Below are positions 1 through 4,734 of a DNA stretch of 5,218 nt, one piece after another. The stretch is taken from positions 1-5,218 of the forward strand of contig JAAZME010000287.1 of assembly GCA_012798975.1 (NCBI GenBank). Reading direction: 5' to 3'. The DNA comes from Gallicola sp. (GTDB lineage: Bacteria; Bacillota; Clostridia; Tissierellales; Peptoniphilaceae). The translations under genes and the position numbers were made by a program. How positions within the stretch are numbered: the stretch's first letter is position 1; every line of letters begins with the position of its first letter. Below the pieces are notes generated by a model, which made no database searches, was not told where the DNA came from, and was given only the letters and a program-made list of their open reading frames with translations.

Positions 1-5
1 GGAGG
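1..5 (+). promoter_or_regulatory. ribosome binding site of tuf
   Basis: GGAGG opens the window, 9 nt before the tuf ATG at 15, which is normal spacing and supports that start. The promoter and whatever precedes tuf (often fusA) lie outside the window, so it cannot be told whether this copy belongs to a str-type operon or stands alone. Confidence 0.85.
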
Positions 6-14
6 AATCAATCA

Positions 15-1208
15 ATGTCAAAAGCAAAATTTGAAAGAAATAAACCCCATGTTAATATCGGAACTATCGGTCACGTTGACCATGGTAAAACAACATTAAC
101 AGCAGCGATCACATTAGTATTAAACAAAAAGTTCGGTTCTGGAGAATTCGTTGATTATGCAAATATCGACAAAGCACCAGAAGAAAGAGAAAGAGGAATC
201 ACAATTTCTACTTCTCACGTAGAGTACGAAACAGCAAACAGACACTACGCACACGTAGACTGTCCAGGCCATGCTGACTACGTTAAAAACATGATCACAG
301 GAGCTGCCCAAATGGACGGCGCAATCCTAGTAGTATCAGCAGCAGACGGTCCAATGCCTCAAACAAGAGAGCATATCTTACTTGGCCGTCAGGTAGGAAT
401 TCCTAAAATGGTCGTATTCCTAAACAAACAAGACCAAGTAGACGACGAAGAATTAATCGAATTAGTAGAAATGGAAGTAAGAGATCTATTAAACGAATAC
501 GATTATGACGGAGACAACACTCCAATCGTAGTAGGATCTGCATTAAAAGCATTAGAAGATCCAGACGGAGAATGGGGAGACAAAATCGTTAAATTGATGG
601 AAGAAGTAGATGCATACATCGACGAGCCAACAAGAGACGTAGATCATCCATTCCTAATGCCTGTAGAGGACATCTTCTCAATCACAGGACGTGGAACAGT
701 AGCGACTGGTAGAGTAGAAAGAGGCCGTGTATCTGTAGGAGACAACGTAGAGATCGTAGGACTTGCAGACGAATCAAGAACAGTAGTAGTAACAGGAGTT
801 GAGATGTTCAAGAAACAACTTGACGACGCACAAGCCGGAGATAATATCGGAGCGTTACTACGTGGAGTACAAAGAGAAGAGATCGAAAGAGGACAAGTAC
901 TAGCAGCTCCAGGATCAATTCATCCACATACAAAATTCGAATCTGAAGTATATGTATTAACAAAAGAAGAAGGTGGACGTCATACACCATTCTTCAGCGG
1001 ATACAGACCACAATTCTACTTCAGAACAACAGACGTAACAGGAAATATCGAGTTAGAAGATGGAGTAGAAATGGTAATGCCAGGCGATAATGCAAAATTC
1101 ATCGTTGAGCTTATCACTCCAATCGCAATCGAAGAAGGACTACGTTTCGCTATCCGTGAGGGTGGAAGAACAGTAGCTTCAGGCGTTGTTACTAAAATTG
1201 TTGAATAA
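15..1208 (+). CDS. tuf: translation elongation factor Tu (EF-Tu)
   Basis: EF-Tu is the cytoplasmic GTPase that carries aminoacyl-tRNA to the ribosomal A site. The 397-residue product has the usual family length and begins [20 protein letters not shown]. Domain 1 shows the P-loop GHVDHGKT (19-26), the switch I region with RGITI (59-63), DCPGH (81-85), the guanine-specificity motif as NKQD (136-139) and SALKALE near 173 (G5). Domains 2 and 3 follow from about residue 210, with [13 protein letters not shown], then GGRHTPFF and [14 protein letters not shown], and the C-terminus VVTKIVE. Gln in NKQD is less common than Cys, Val or Ala but is at the variable position. A Shine-Dalgarno sequence 9 nt upstream fixes the start, and an intrinsic terminator begins 12 nt after the stop, so tuf ends its transcription unit. 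Many bacteria carry two tuf copies; this window cannot show whether a second exists. Confidence 0.99.
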   Translation: MSKAKFERNKPHVNIGTIGHVDHGKTTLTAAITLVLNKKFGSGEFVDYANIDKAPEERERGITISTSHVEYETANRHYAHVDCPGHADYVKNMITGAAQMDGAILVVSAADGPMPQTREHILLGRQVGIPKMVVFLNKQDQVDDEELIELVEMEVRDLLNEYDYDGDNTPIVVGSALKALEDPDGEWGDKIVKLMEEVDAYIDEPTRDVDHPFLMPVEDIFSITGRGTVATGRVERGRVSVGDNVEIVGLADESRTVVVTGVEMFKKQLDDAQAGDNIGALLRGVQREEIERGQVLAAPGSIHPHTKFESEVYVLTKEEGGRHTPFFSGYRPQFYFRTTDVTGNIELEDGVEMVMPGDNAKFIVELITPIAIEEGLRFAIREGGRTVASGVVTKIVE

Positions 1209-1220
1209 GAAAACTTTAAA

Positions 1221-1249
1221 GAGGACAGTTTCGGCTGTCTTCTTTTTTT
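1221..1249 (+). terminator. intrinsic terminator of tuf
   Basis: GAGGACAG (1221-1228) pairs with CTGTCTTC (1235-1242) as an 8-bp stem containing one G-U pair. The loop is TTTCGG and seven T residues (1243-1249) follow directly. This is a textbook Rho-independent terminator, and it also separates tuf from the non-coding element downstream. Confidence 0.93.
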
Positions 1250-1280
1250 GATTTGATAAGGGAAAGAGATTTAAAAGAAA

Positions 1281-1309
1281 GAGTGAAGAGTGATAGAGTG
1301 AAAGAGTGG
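1281..1309. repeat. short tandem array of GAGTGA units
   Basis: GAGTGA occurs at 1281-1286, 1288-1293 and 1296-1301, followed by GAGTGG at 1304-1309, giving periods of 7, 8 and 8 bases in a purine-only strand interrupted by T. The first unit is part of the left arm of the inverted repeat around the intergenic element. Confidence 0.6.
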
Positions 1310-1319
1310 AGTTATGGAT

Positions 1320-1346
1320 GAAAAATGAAAAGGGCATTCATTTTTC
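1320..1346. repeat. 10-bp hairpin inside the intergenic element
   Basis: GAAAAATGAA (1320-1329) is perfectly complementary to TTCATTTTTC (1337-1346), with a 7-nt loop AAGGGCA. It lacks the GC-rich stem followed by a T-run expected of a terminator. Confidence 0.5.
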
Positions 1347-1438
1347 TACGTAGGATAATGAACCTTTAGAAAACTTTCCTATATCCGTCATGCTTTATAG
1401 AAACAGGGGAGTACCTTACGACGTTTTTTATATATGAA

Positions 1439-1457
1439 GAAAATGCTTTGCATTTTC
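1439..1457. repeat. 8-bp hairpin inside the intergenic element
   Basis: GAAAATGC (1439-1446) and GCATTTTC (1450-1457) form a perfect stem around a TTT loop. No T-run follows on either strand, so a terminator role is unlikely. It sits near the middle of the putative element. Confidence 0.5.
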
Positions 1458-1573
1458 CGCCACCCCTACTTCCTAAAAGCTATAACCTATTTCCTGTGTT
1501 TTACATACTATATCTTCACTCTTCGTTCTTTTTCTCCCTCCTTAGTTCTGTTTTAAAAGCTTTTTAAGGCAAT

Positions 1574-1600
1574 AAAAAAACGAGGTACATCCTCGTTTTA
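1574..1600 (-). terminator. intrinsic terminator of cysE
   Basis: Read on the minus strand, AAAACGAGG (1599-1591) pairs with CCTCGTTTT (1585-1577) around a 5-nt loop, and a run of T residues follows (plus-strand A-run 1574-1580). It lies about 28 nt past the cysE stop. The flanking A and T tracts are roughly symmetric, so it could also stop plus-strand read-through from tuf. Confidence 0.88.
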
Positions 1601-1627
1601 TGGCGATATATATTTAAATAGAATAAT

Positions 1628-2155
1628 TTATTTTTCGTGGTAAATAATTCTCACTGGCATTCCAACGGCAGTAGTATTTGCAGGAACATCGTCTAAGACT
1701 AGAGCGCCAGCCCCGATTTTAGAGCCCTTACCCAAAGTGATATTTCCAAGAACTGTGGCTCCGGCACCCACGAGGACATTGTCTTCTACGGTAGGGTGGC
1801 GTTTAGCGTCTTTTTCATTACCGGTTCCTCCAAGAGTTACACCATGGTAAATGGTTACATCATTACCGATGACAGCAGTTTCGCCGATTACAATACCCAT
1901 CCCATGATCCATAAAGATTCTTTCACCGATAGTAGCGCCAGGATGAATTTCAATACCTGTCTTTTTTCGTGTACGCTGAGAAATCCACCGTGCAAAGGTT
2001 GTTCTTCCTTTTAGATATTGCTTATGGGCAATCTGATGCGATATAATAGCACGGATAGATGGATATAAAAAGCAGGCTTCGAACATGCTTTTACATGCAG
2101 GGTCTTTTAATAATATATTCCGGCCTTCAATTTTAATTCGTTTTATAATATTCAT
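1628..2155 (-). CDS. cysE: serine O-acetyltransferase
   Basis: The enzyme acetylates L-serine with acetyl-CoA to O-acetyl-L-serine, the step that commits serine to cysteine synthesis, in the cytoplasm. From the chosen start it has 175 residues: a helical N-terminal part (1-64) with LKDPACKS and YPSIRAIISHQIAH, then left-handed beta-helix hexapeptide repeats (about 67-170). Key residues are EIHPGATIG (69-77, Glu at the place of the E. coli catalytic Asp143), MDHG with catalytic His84, GIVIGET, VTLGGTG, KRHP (His120, matching E. coli His193) and GAGATVLGN. The C-terminus stops at RIIYHEK, without the long tail that E. coli CysE uses for cysteine feedback and cysteine synthase binding, as in short EpsC-type forms. 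Start: AGGTG (2166-2162) lies 6 nt before the ATG at 2155-2153. An in-frame GTG at 2164 overlaps that ribosome binding site and is less likely. It has its own promoter and terminator and opposes its neighbours. Confidence 0.95.
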   Translation of the reverse strand: MNIIKRIKIEGRNILLKDPACKSMFEACFLYPSIRAIISHQIAHKQYLKGRTTFARWISQRTRKKTGIEIHPGATIGERIFMDHGMGIVIGETAVIGNDVTIYHGVTLGGTGNEKDAKRHPTVEDNVLVGAGATVLGNITLGKGSKIGAGALVLDDVPANTTAVGMPVRIIYHEK

Positions 2156-2161
2156 AGCATT

Positions 2162-2166
2162 CACCT
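2162..2166 (-). promoter_or_regulatory. ribosome binding site of cysE (decides the start)
   Basis: On the minus strand AGGTG (followed by A) is placed 6 nt before the ATG at 2155-2153. The alternative GTG start at 2164-2162 would lie inside this site and would have to rely on AAAGGA (2181-2176), 11 nt away, so the ATG is preferred. Confidence 0.7.
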
Positions 2167-2183
2167 AAATGGATATCCTTTCT

Positions 2184-2217
2184 TTAATCACAGTGCTAAA
2201 AAGCGCTATATGATTAA
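2184..2217. promoter_or_regulatory. palindrome over the cysE transcription start (possible operator)
   Basis: TTAATCA (2184-2190) and TGATTAA (2211-2217) are a perfect 7-bp inverted repeat. Within it, AGTGCT (2192-2197) and AGCGCT (2202-2207) form a second near-perfect inverted repeat around AAAA. The outer arm touches the predicted cysE -10 box (2222-2217), and the rest covers the start point and early leader. The symmetric placement suggests a repressor site for cysE. The plus-strand RNA would also fold (a U-G pair replaces the mismatch), but no plus-strand promoter is seen upstream. The bound factor is unknown. Confidence 0.45.
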
Positions 2218-2245
2218 TAATACACTATTTTAATATAACTTACAA
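2217..2245 (-). promoter_or_regulatory. predicted cysE promoter
   Basis: On the minus strand TTGTAA (2245-2240) is separated by 17 nt from TATTAT (2222-2217). Both boxes are moderate matches to the housekeeping sigma consensus with ideal spacing. Transcription would start near 2210, giving a leader of only about 55 nt, too short for a T-box riboswitch. Confidence 0.55.
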
Positions 2246-2281
2246 ATAGCCTACTAAAACAGAATGATTTAAAGAAATATA

Positions 2282-2310
2282 TTGACAAAAAGCTGTATTC
2301 ATGGTAATTT
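2282..2310 (+). promoter_or_regulatory. promoter of the rpmG-secE-nusG-rplK-rplA unit
   Basis: A perfect TTGACA (2282-2287) is followed after 17 nt by TAATTT (2305-2310), preceded by TGG, which is an extended -10 (TGn). Predicted start near 2316-2318. The leader then carries TGTAC (2315-2319) and GTACA (2330-2334), a small 5' hairpin, before the rpmG ribosome binding site. Confidence 0.75.
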
Positions 2311-2343
2311 TAAGTGTACGTGCAGTTATGTACAATAAAGCAT

Positions 2344-2350
2344 AGGAGGT
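2344..2350 (+). promoter_or_regulatory. ribosome binding site of rpmG (decides the start)
   Basis: AGGAGGT lies 5 nt before ATG 2356. It identifies this ATG as the start rather than the in-frame GTG at 2314, which would lie at or before the predicted transcription start. Confidence 0.9.
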
Positions 2351-2355
2351 GCACT

Positions 2356-2505
2356 ATGGCAGATAAAGTAATGTTGGAATGTACTGAATGTCACAATAGA
2401 AATTACAATACGACTAAAAACAAGAAAAATGTTACAGGCCGTATGGAATTAAAAAAATATTGTAAATTCTGTAAAACACATACAGTTCATAAAGAAACGA
2501 AGTAA
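2356..2505 (+). CDS. rpmG: 50S ribosomal protein L33 (zinc-binding form)
   Basis: L33 is a small protein of the large ribosomal subunit near the E site. The product has 49 residues, the usual size, beginning [20 protein letters not shown]. It has two Cys pairs, C9-x-x-C12 and C36-x-x-C39, so this is the zinc-ribbon (C+) form; many Bacillota also encode a Cys-lacking paralogue used under zinc limitation, and its presence elsewhere is not known here. The basic core [19 protein letters not shown] matches the family. The start is set by AGGAGGT 5 nt upstream; an in-frame extension to a GTG at 2314 is rejected. It is the first gene of the unit and is followed after 15 nt by secE, the classic rpmG-secE-nusG order. 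Confidence 0.96.
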   Translation: MADKVMLECTECHNRNYNTTKNKKNVTGRMELKKYCKFCKTHTVHKETK

Positions 2506-2520
2506 GGGCGGTGGATTAAT

Positions 2521-2730
2521 ATGGCAACCAAAACCAATACTCAAGGAAACAAGACGAATACGAATTTTGCAAAAGGAATTCAATCGGAATGGAAAAAAAT
2601 TGTTTGGCCTACGAAGGAACAAGCGATTAAATATTGTGTATCCGTTGTGATCATTTCGATTTTGGTAGCATTAATTGTTTTTGGACTCGACAGCATCATT
2701 CATTTCTTACTTGGTCTAATCGTTCGTTAG
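2521..2730 (+). CDS. secE: preprotein translocase subunit SecE
   Basis: SecE is the essential inner-membrane subunit that clamps SecY in the SecYEG protein export channel. The 69-residue product is the short one-helix form usual in Gram-positive bacteria, unlike the three-helix E. coli protein. A polar Asn/Thr/Lys-rich start (1-18) is followed by the amphipathic helix with the family signature EWKKIVWPTKEQ (23-34), then one transmembrane segment (about 39-67, CVSVVIISILVALIVFGL and onward), ending VR. The ribosome binding site is weak: GGGCGGTGG between the rpmG stop and the ATG, with no AGGAGG, which may hold SecE output below that of its ribosomal neighbours. The 15-nt gap to rpmG allows translational coupling. 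nusG follows. Confidence 0.96.
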   Translation: MATKTNTQGNKTNTNFAKGIQSEWKKIVWPTKEQAIKYCVSVVIISILVALIVFGLDSIIHFLLGLIVR

Positions 2731-2736
2731 ATTTAA

Positions 2737-2743
2737 AGGAGGG
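2737..2743 (+). promoter_or_regulatory. distant ribosome binding site of nusG
   Basis: AAGGAGG (extending as AAGGAGGG... by sequence context) is a strong Shine-Dalgarno sequence, yet it ends 23 nt before the nusG ATG at 2767, far beyond the usual 5-10 nt. No in-frame start codon lies between. A hairpin in the gap (2746-2759) would shorten the effective spacing to about 9 nt. Confidence 0.65.
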
Positions 2744-2745
2744 AA

Positions 2746-2759
2746 GACCGTTATTGGTC
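2746..2759 (+). promoter_or_regulatory. hairpin between the nusG ribosome binding site and its start codon
   Basis: GACC (2746-2749) pairs with GGTC (2756-2759); a G-U pair (2750 with 2755) extends the stem to 5 bp with a TTAT loop. When folded it leaves 2744-2745 plus 2760-2766, 9 nt, between the Shine-Dalgarno sequence and ATG. The fold is seen in sequence; its effect is inferred. Confidence 0.5.
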
Positions 2760-2766
2760 CTATGAT

Positions 2767-3315
2767 ATGACAGAAAGCAAAGATTTACGCGAAAGAGAAA
2801 ACGAAGCAAAATGGTACGTAGTCCACACTTACTCCGGACATGAAAACAAAGTAAAAGCAAATATCGAAAAAATGGTAGAGAATAGAGGATATGTAGATGA
2901 TATCTTCGAAGTAGCCGTACCTACTGAAGAATATGTTTCAACAGTCGGCGGCGGCAAGAAAATTAAAGAGAGAAAACTCTTCCCAAGTTATGTATTTGTA
3001 AAGATGATTATTAATGATGTCTCATGGTATTTAGTACGTAATACAAGAGGCGTTACGGGCTTTGTAGGTCCAGGTTCCAAACCAGTGCCTCTAACAGAGA
3101 GAGAAATGAAGTCCTTTGGTGTTGCAGACATCCATCTTCCTGATGTAGATGTAAATGTAGGCGATAATATCAAAGTTGTTTCAGGAGCCTTTAAGGATTT
3201 CTCAGGATCTGTTGAAGAGGTAAATCAAGAAAAAAGAAAAGTTAAAGCTTTTATCTCGATCTTTGGACGAGATACAAGTGTTGAACTTGATTTTGATGAT
3301 ATTGAAACCATTTAA
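2767..3315 (+). CDS. nusG: transcription termination/antitermination factor NusG
   Basis: NusG binds the clamp of elongating RNA polymerase and modulates pausing and processivity; it can link polymerase to the leading ribosome or to Rho. The 182-residue product has a charged N-terminal extension (MTESKDLRERENEA), then the NGN domain (about 15-118) with KWYVVHTYSGHENKVKANIE, the polymerase-binding region with LFPSYVFVKM, and SWYLVRNTRGVTGFVG. The C-terminal KOW domain (about 130-182) contains VGDNIKVVSGAFKDFSGSV and ends LDFDDIETI. Order and length fit the family; the extension adds about ten residues over many homologues. ATG 2767 is the only in-frame start that keeps the NGN domain and follows the ribosome binding site, although that site is 23 nt away. 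An out-of-frame ATG ATA TGA (2762-2770) overlaps the start. It lies between secE and rplK as in most bacteria. Confidence 0.97.
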   Translation: MTESKDLRERENEAKWYVVHTYSGHENKVKANIEKMVENRGYVDDIFEVAVPTEEYVSTVGGGKKIKERKLFPSYVFVKMIINDVSWYLVRNTRGVTGFVGPGSKPVPLTEREMKSFGVADIHLPDVDVNVGDNIKVVSGAFKDFSGSVEEVNQEKRKVKAFISIFGRDTSVELDFDDIETI

Positions 3316-3354
3316 TTTGAAAGAAAATTGAGTAGTCATTTGTTATAGATTGAA

Positions 3355-3381
3355 GTGGGAGGGTCATTCCCGACAAACCAC
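3355..3381 (+). promoter_or_regulatory. predicted L1-binding RNA motif (autoregulatory site) before rplK
   Basis: The leader folds as GUGG (3355-3358), asymmetric GA (3359-3360), GGG (3361-3363), loop UCAUU, CCC (3369-3371), asymmetric GACAAA (3372-3377), CCAC (3378-3381). This is the known L1 recognition architecture: two helices joined by an asymmetric loop of GA on one side and a GAnAAA-like strand on the other, as in 23S rRNA and in the L1-bound mRNA of thermophiles. It ends 8 nt before the rplK Shine-Dalgarno sequence, the right place for L1 to repress translation of rplK-rplA. Family knowledge plus visible fold; binding itself is inferred. Confidence 0.7.
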
Positions 3382-3389
3382 AATAGTTT

Positions 3390-3396
3390 AAGGAGG
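3390..3396 (+). promoter_or_regulatory. ribosome binding site of rplK
   Basis: AAGGAGG, 9 nt before ATG 3406. It lies just downstream of the predicted L1 site, so bound L1 could hinder ribosome access. Confidence 0.9.
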
Positions 3397-3405
3397 AACT
3401 AAATC

Positions 3406-3831
3406 ATGGCTAAGAAAGTACAAGCAATCGTTAAGTTACAAATCCCTGCGGGACAGGCAACTCCAGCGCCACCTGTAGGTACTGCCCTTGGACCACACGG
3501 GGTAAATATTATGCAGTTTACAAAAGAATTCAATGCGAAAACTGCAGATCAAAATGGTATGATTATTCCTGTTGTTATGACAGTATACCAAGATCGTTCA
3601 TTTACATTTATTACTAAAACACCACCTGCAGCAGTTCTAATTAAAAAAGAATTAGGATTAAAAGCAGCTTCTGGCGAACCGAATAAAACAAAAGTTGGCC
3701 AATTGACTAAAGAGCAGGTTCAAAAAATTGCTGAAATCAAAATGCCTGATCTAAACGCTGGAAGTTTAGAAGCAGCAATGGAGATGGTAGCAGGTACTGC
3801 AAGAAGTATGGGAGTTACAGTAGAAGAATAA
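3406..3831 (+). CDS. rplK: 50S ribosomal protein L11
   Basis: L11 forms part of the GTPase-associated centre of the large subunit with 23S rRNA helices 43-44 and L10, and is needed for stringent-factor response to uncharged tRNA. The 141-residue product has the standard length. Its N-terminal domain (1 to about 72) carries the proline-rich [15 protein letters not shown] and the [16 protein letters not shown] helix; the linker is around [11 protein letters not shown]; the C-terminal rRNA-binding domain includes [20 protein letters not shown] and the signature [21 protein letters not shown] (about 116-136). The N-terminal lysine-rich and proline segment is where thiopeptide antibiotics bind at the rRNA interface. 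rplA follows after 47 nt in the same transcript. Translation of the pair is probably repressed by L1 through the fold upstream. Confidence 0.98.
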   Translation: MAKKVQAIVKLQIPAGQATPAPPVGTALGPHGVNIMQFTKEFNAKTADQNGMIIPVVMTVYQDRSFTFITKTPPAAVLIKKELGLKAASGEPNKTKVGQLTKEQVQKIAEIKMPDLNAGSLEAAMEMVAGTARSMGVTVEE

Positions 3832-3837
3832 AAATCA

Positions 3838-3862
3838 GTGGGAGAGAAATCGTTGGGACCAC
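3838..3862 (+). promoter_or_regulatory. GUGG...CCAC fold before rplA (possible second L1-type site)
   Basis: GUGG-GA (3838-3843) and CCAC (3859-3862) match the outer helix and first asymmetric strand of the motif before rplK. The inner part differs: GA (3844-3845) and UC (3850-3851) close a GAAA tetraloop, and the 3' strand is GUUGGGA rather than GACAAA. It ends directly at the rplA Shine-Dalgarno sequence. It may be a degenerate L1 site or a separate structure; the weak inner helix lowers confidence. Confidence 0.4.
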
Positions 3863-3870
3863 AAGGAGGT
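3863..3870 (+). promoter_or_regulatory. ribosome binding site of rplA
   Basis: AAGGAGGT, 8 nt before ATG 3879, directly adjoining the CCAC arm of the upstream fold. Confidence 0.9.
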
Positions 3871-3878
3871 TACTTACT

Positions 3879-4580
3879 ATGGCAAAAAAAGGAAAAAAAT
3901 ATCAAGAGAGCGTTAAATTAATAAATGCCACAGAAGAGTATGATTTACAAGAAGCGGTAAAACTTGTTGTAGATACAGCTAAGGCAAATTTTGATGAAAG
4001 CGTTGAATTACATGCTCGTCTAGGAGTCGATTCTAGACATGCAGACCAGCAAGTTAGAGGTACTATCGTACTTCCAAACGGAACAGGTAAAGAAGTAAAA
4101 GTTGCAGTATTTGCAAAAGGCGATAAAGCTGAAGAAGCAAAAGCTGCAGGTGCGGATTTTGTTGGAGCAGAAGATCTTGCAGATAAAATCCAAAAAGAAA
4201 ACTGGTTTGACTTTGATGTAGCGATCGCTACACCTGACATGATGGGTATTGTGGGTAAGATTGGTCGTCTTTTAGGACCTAAAGGTCTTATGCCAAACCC
4301 TAAATCAGGTACAGTTACTTTTGATGTAGCTGATGCAGTGAAAGAAGTAAAAGCAGGTAAAGTAGAATACCGAGTTGATAAGGCAAACATTATACACGTT
4401 GCTGTTGGAAAAATTTCTTTCGGCGAAGAGAAAATTTCCGAAAATATCAGAGCTCTTATGGAAGCTATCGTTAAAGCAAAACCATCTAGCTCTAAAGGTA
4501 AATATTTAAAATCAGTATCTATTTCTTCTACAATGGGTCCTGGTGTTAAAATGAACGGAACTCAGTTCGCGGTAAAATAA
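3879..4580 (+). CDS. rplA: 50S ribosomal protein L1
   Basis: L1 forms the mobile L1 stalk with 23S rRNA helices 76-78, moves deacylated tRNA out of the E site, and represses its own operon by binding the mRNA. The 233-residue product has the standard length. It begins [15 protein letters not shown]; domain I holds [14 protein letters not shown] (38-51), part of the RNA-binding surface, and domain II (about 70-157) contains VAVFAKG and VAIATPDMM. The family signature [20 protein letters not shown] lies at about 126-145. Domain I resumes with [20 protein letters not shown] and ends [18 protein letters not shown]. The gene shares its transcript with rplK and is closed by a strong terminator 8 nt after the stop, so rplJ is not simply co-transcribed. 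Confidence 0.98.
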   Translation: MAKKGKKYQESVKLINATEEYDLQEAVKLVVDTAKANFDESVELHARLGVDSRHADQQVRGTIVLPNGTGKEVKVAVFAKGDKAEEAKAAGADFVGAEDLADKIQKENWFDFDVAIATPDMMGIVGKIGRLLGPKGLMPNPKSGTVTFDVADAVKEVKAGKVEYRVDKANIIHVAVGKISFGEEKISENIRALMEAIVKAKPSSSKGKYLKSVSISSTMGPGVKMNGTQFAVK

Positions 4581-4587
4581 TAAAATT

Positions 4588-4618
4588 AAAAAGTCTCAAG
4601 ATTTTCTTGAGACTTTTT
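4588..4618 (+). terminator. intrinsic terminator after rplA
   Basis: AAAAAGTCTCAAGA (4588-4601) is perfectly complementary to 4605-4618, a 14-bp stem with a 3-nt loop. The core AGTCTCAAG/CTTGAGACT is flanked by A and T tracts, so a T-run ends the plus-strand transcript. It closes the rpmG to rplA unit. Confidence 0.92.
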
Positions 4619-4689
4619 GTTTGACTATTTCCGGGAGCCTATAAAAATCATAGGTTAAAGAATTAAGAATAAAATCTCAAATAAAAAGC

Positions 4690-4717
4690 TTGACAATACT
4701 TCTTGATTTGATATACT
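4690..4717 (+). promoter_or_regulatory. promoter of rplJ
   Basis: Perfect TTGACA (4690-4695), 16-nt spacer, TATACT (4712-4717) with an upstream TGA giving an extended -10. Transcription would start near 4724, placing the whole L10-type leader in the transcript. Confidence 0.82.
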
Positions 4718-4734
4718 TATAAAGTCAATTAAAT

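Larger units (their letters stand above)
1273..1532. repeat. structured non-coding intergenic element (possible MITE-like or palindromic repeat)
   Basis: No credible gene lies between the tuf terminator and the cysE terminator. Seen directly: the ends form an imperfect inverted repeat, with 1279-1288 (AAGAGTGAAG) exactly complementary to 1514-1523 and the pairing continuing for six more bases (1273-1278 with 1527-1532) after a 3-nt bulge. Inside are a 10-bp hairpin (1320-1329 with 1337-1346), a palindrome CTACGTAG (1346-1353), an 8-bp hairpin with a 3-nt loop (1439-1446 with 1450-1457), and short possible pairings such as TTATAG (1395-1400) with CTATAA (1480-1485). Inverted termini plus internal hairpins without coding capacity fit a miniature transposable or intergenic palindromic element. 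That identity is inferred: no second copy is in the window and no target-site duplication was recognised. Chance structure in AT-rich DNA is the alternative. Confidence 0.4.

Noticed and set aside
1796..2014. 72-codon open frame on the plus strand within cysE
   Set aside because: It is antisense to conserved hexapeptide-repeat coding sequence, has no ribosome binding site and resembles no protein I recognise.
2156..2164. GTG start for CysE three codons upstream of the chosen ATG
   Set aside because: The GTG is part of the AGGTG ribosome binding site of the downstream ATG, and its own candidate site is weaker and 11 nt away. It cannot be fully excluded.
2165..2245. T-box or other riboswitch leader for cysE
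   Set aside because: The predicted leader is only about 55 nt, no conserved T-box sequence is present, and there is no leader terminator.
2314..2355. Upstream GTG start that would add 14 residues to L33
   Set aside because: It lies at or before the predicted transcription start, has no ribosome binding site, and the resulting extension is foreign to the L33 family; AGGAGGT points to ATG 2356.
1250..2355. tRNA genes or CRISPR array in the non-coding spacers
   Set aside because: No cloverleaf with a TTCGANNC-type T-arm was seen, and the only tandem repeat (GAGTGA units) is far too short and closely spaced for CRISPR.
3317..3349. Possible internal promoter before rplK (TTGAAA with TTATAG or TATAGA)
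   Set aside because: Spacing is 20-21 nt, outside the normal range, and the boxes are weak; co-transcription with nusG explains rplK expression.
3902..4390. 162-codon open frame on the minus strand within rplA
   Set aside because: It mirrors the conserved L1 coding frame, is Ser/Ala/Thr-rich low-complexity translation, and lacks promoter and ribosome binding signals.
4638..4654. CCTAT...ATAGG hairpin between the rplA terminator and the rplJ promoter
   Set aside because: It has only 5 bp, AT-rich, without a T-run, and lies upstream of the predicted start site; likely chance.
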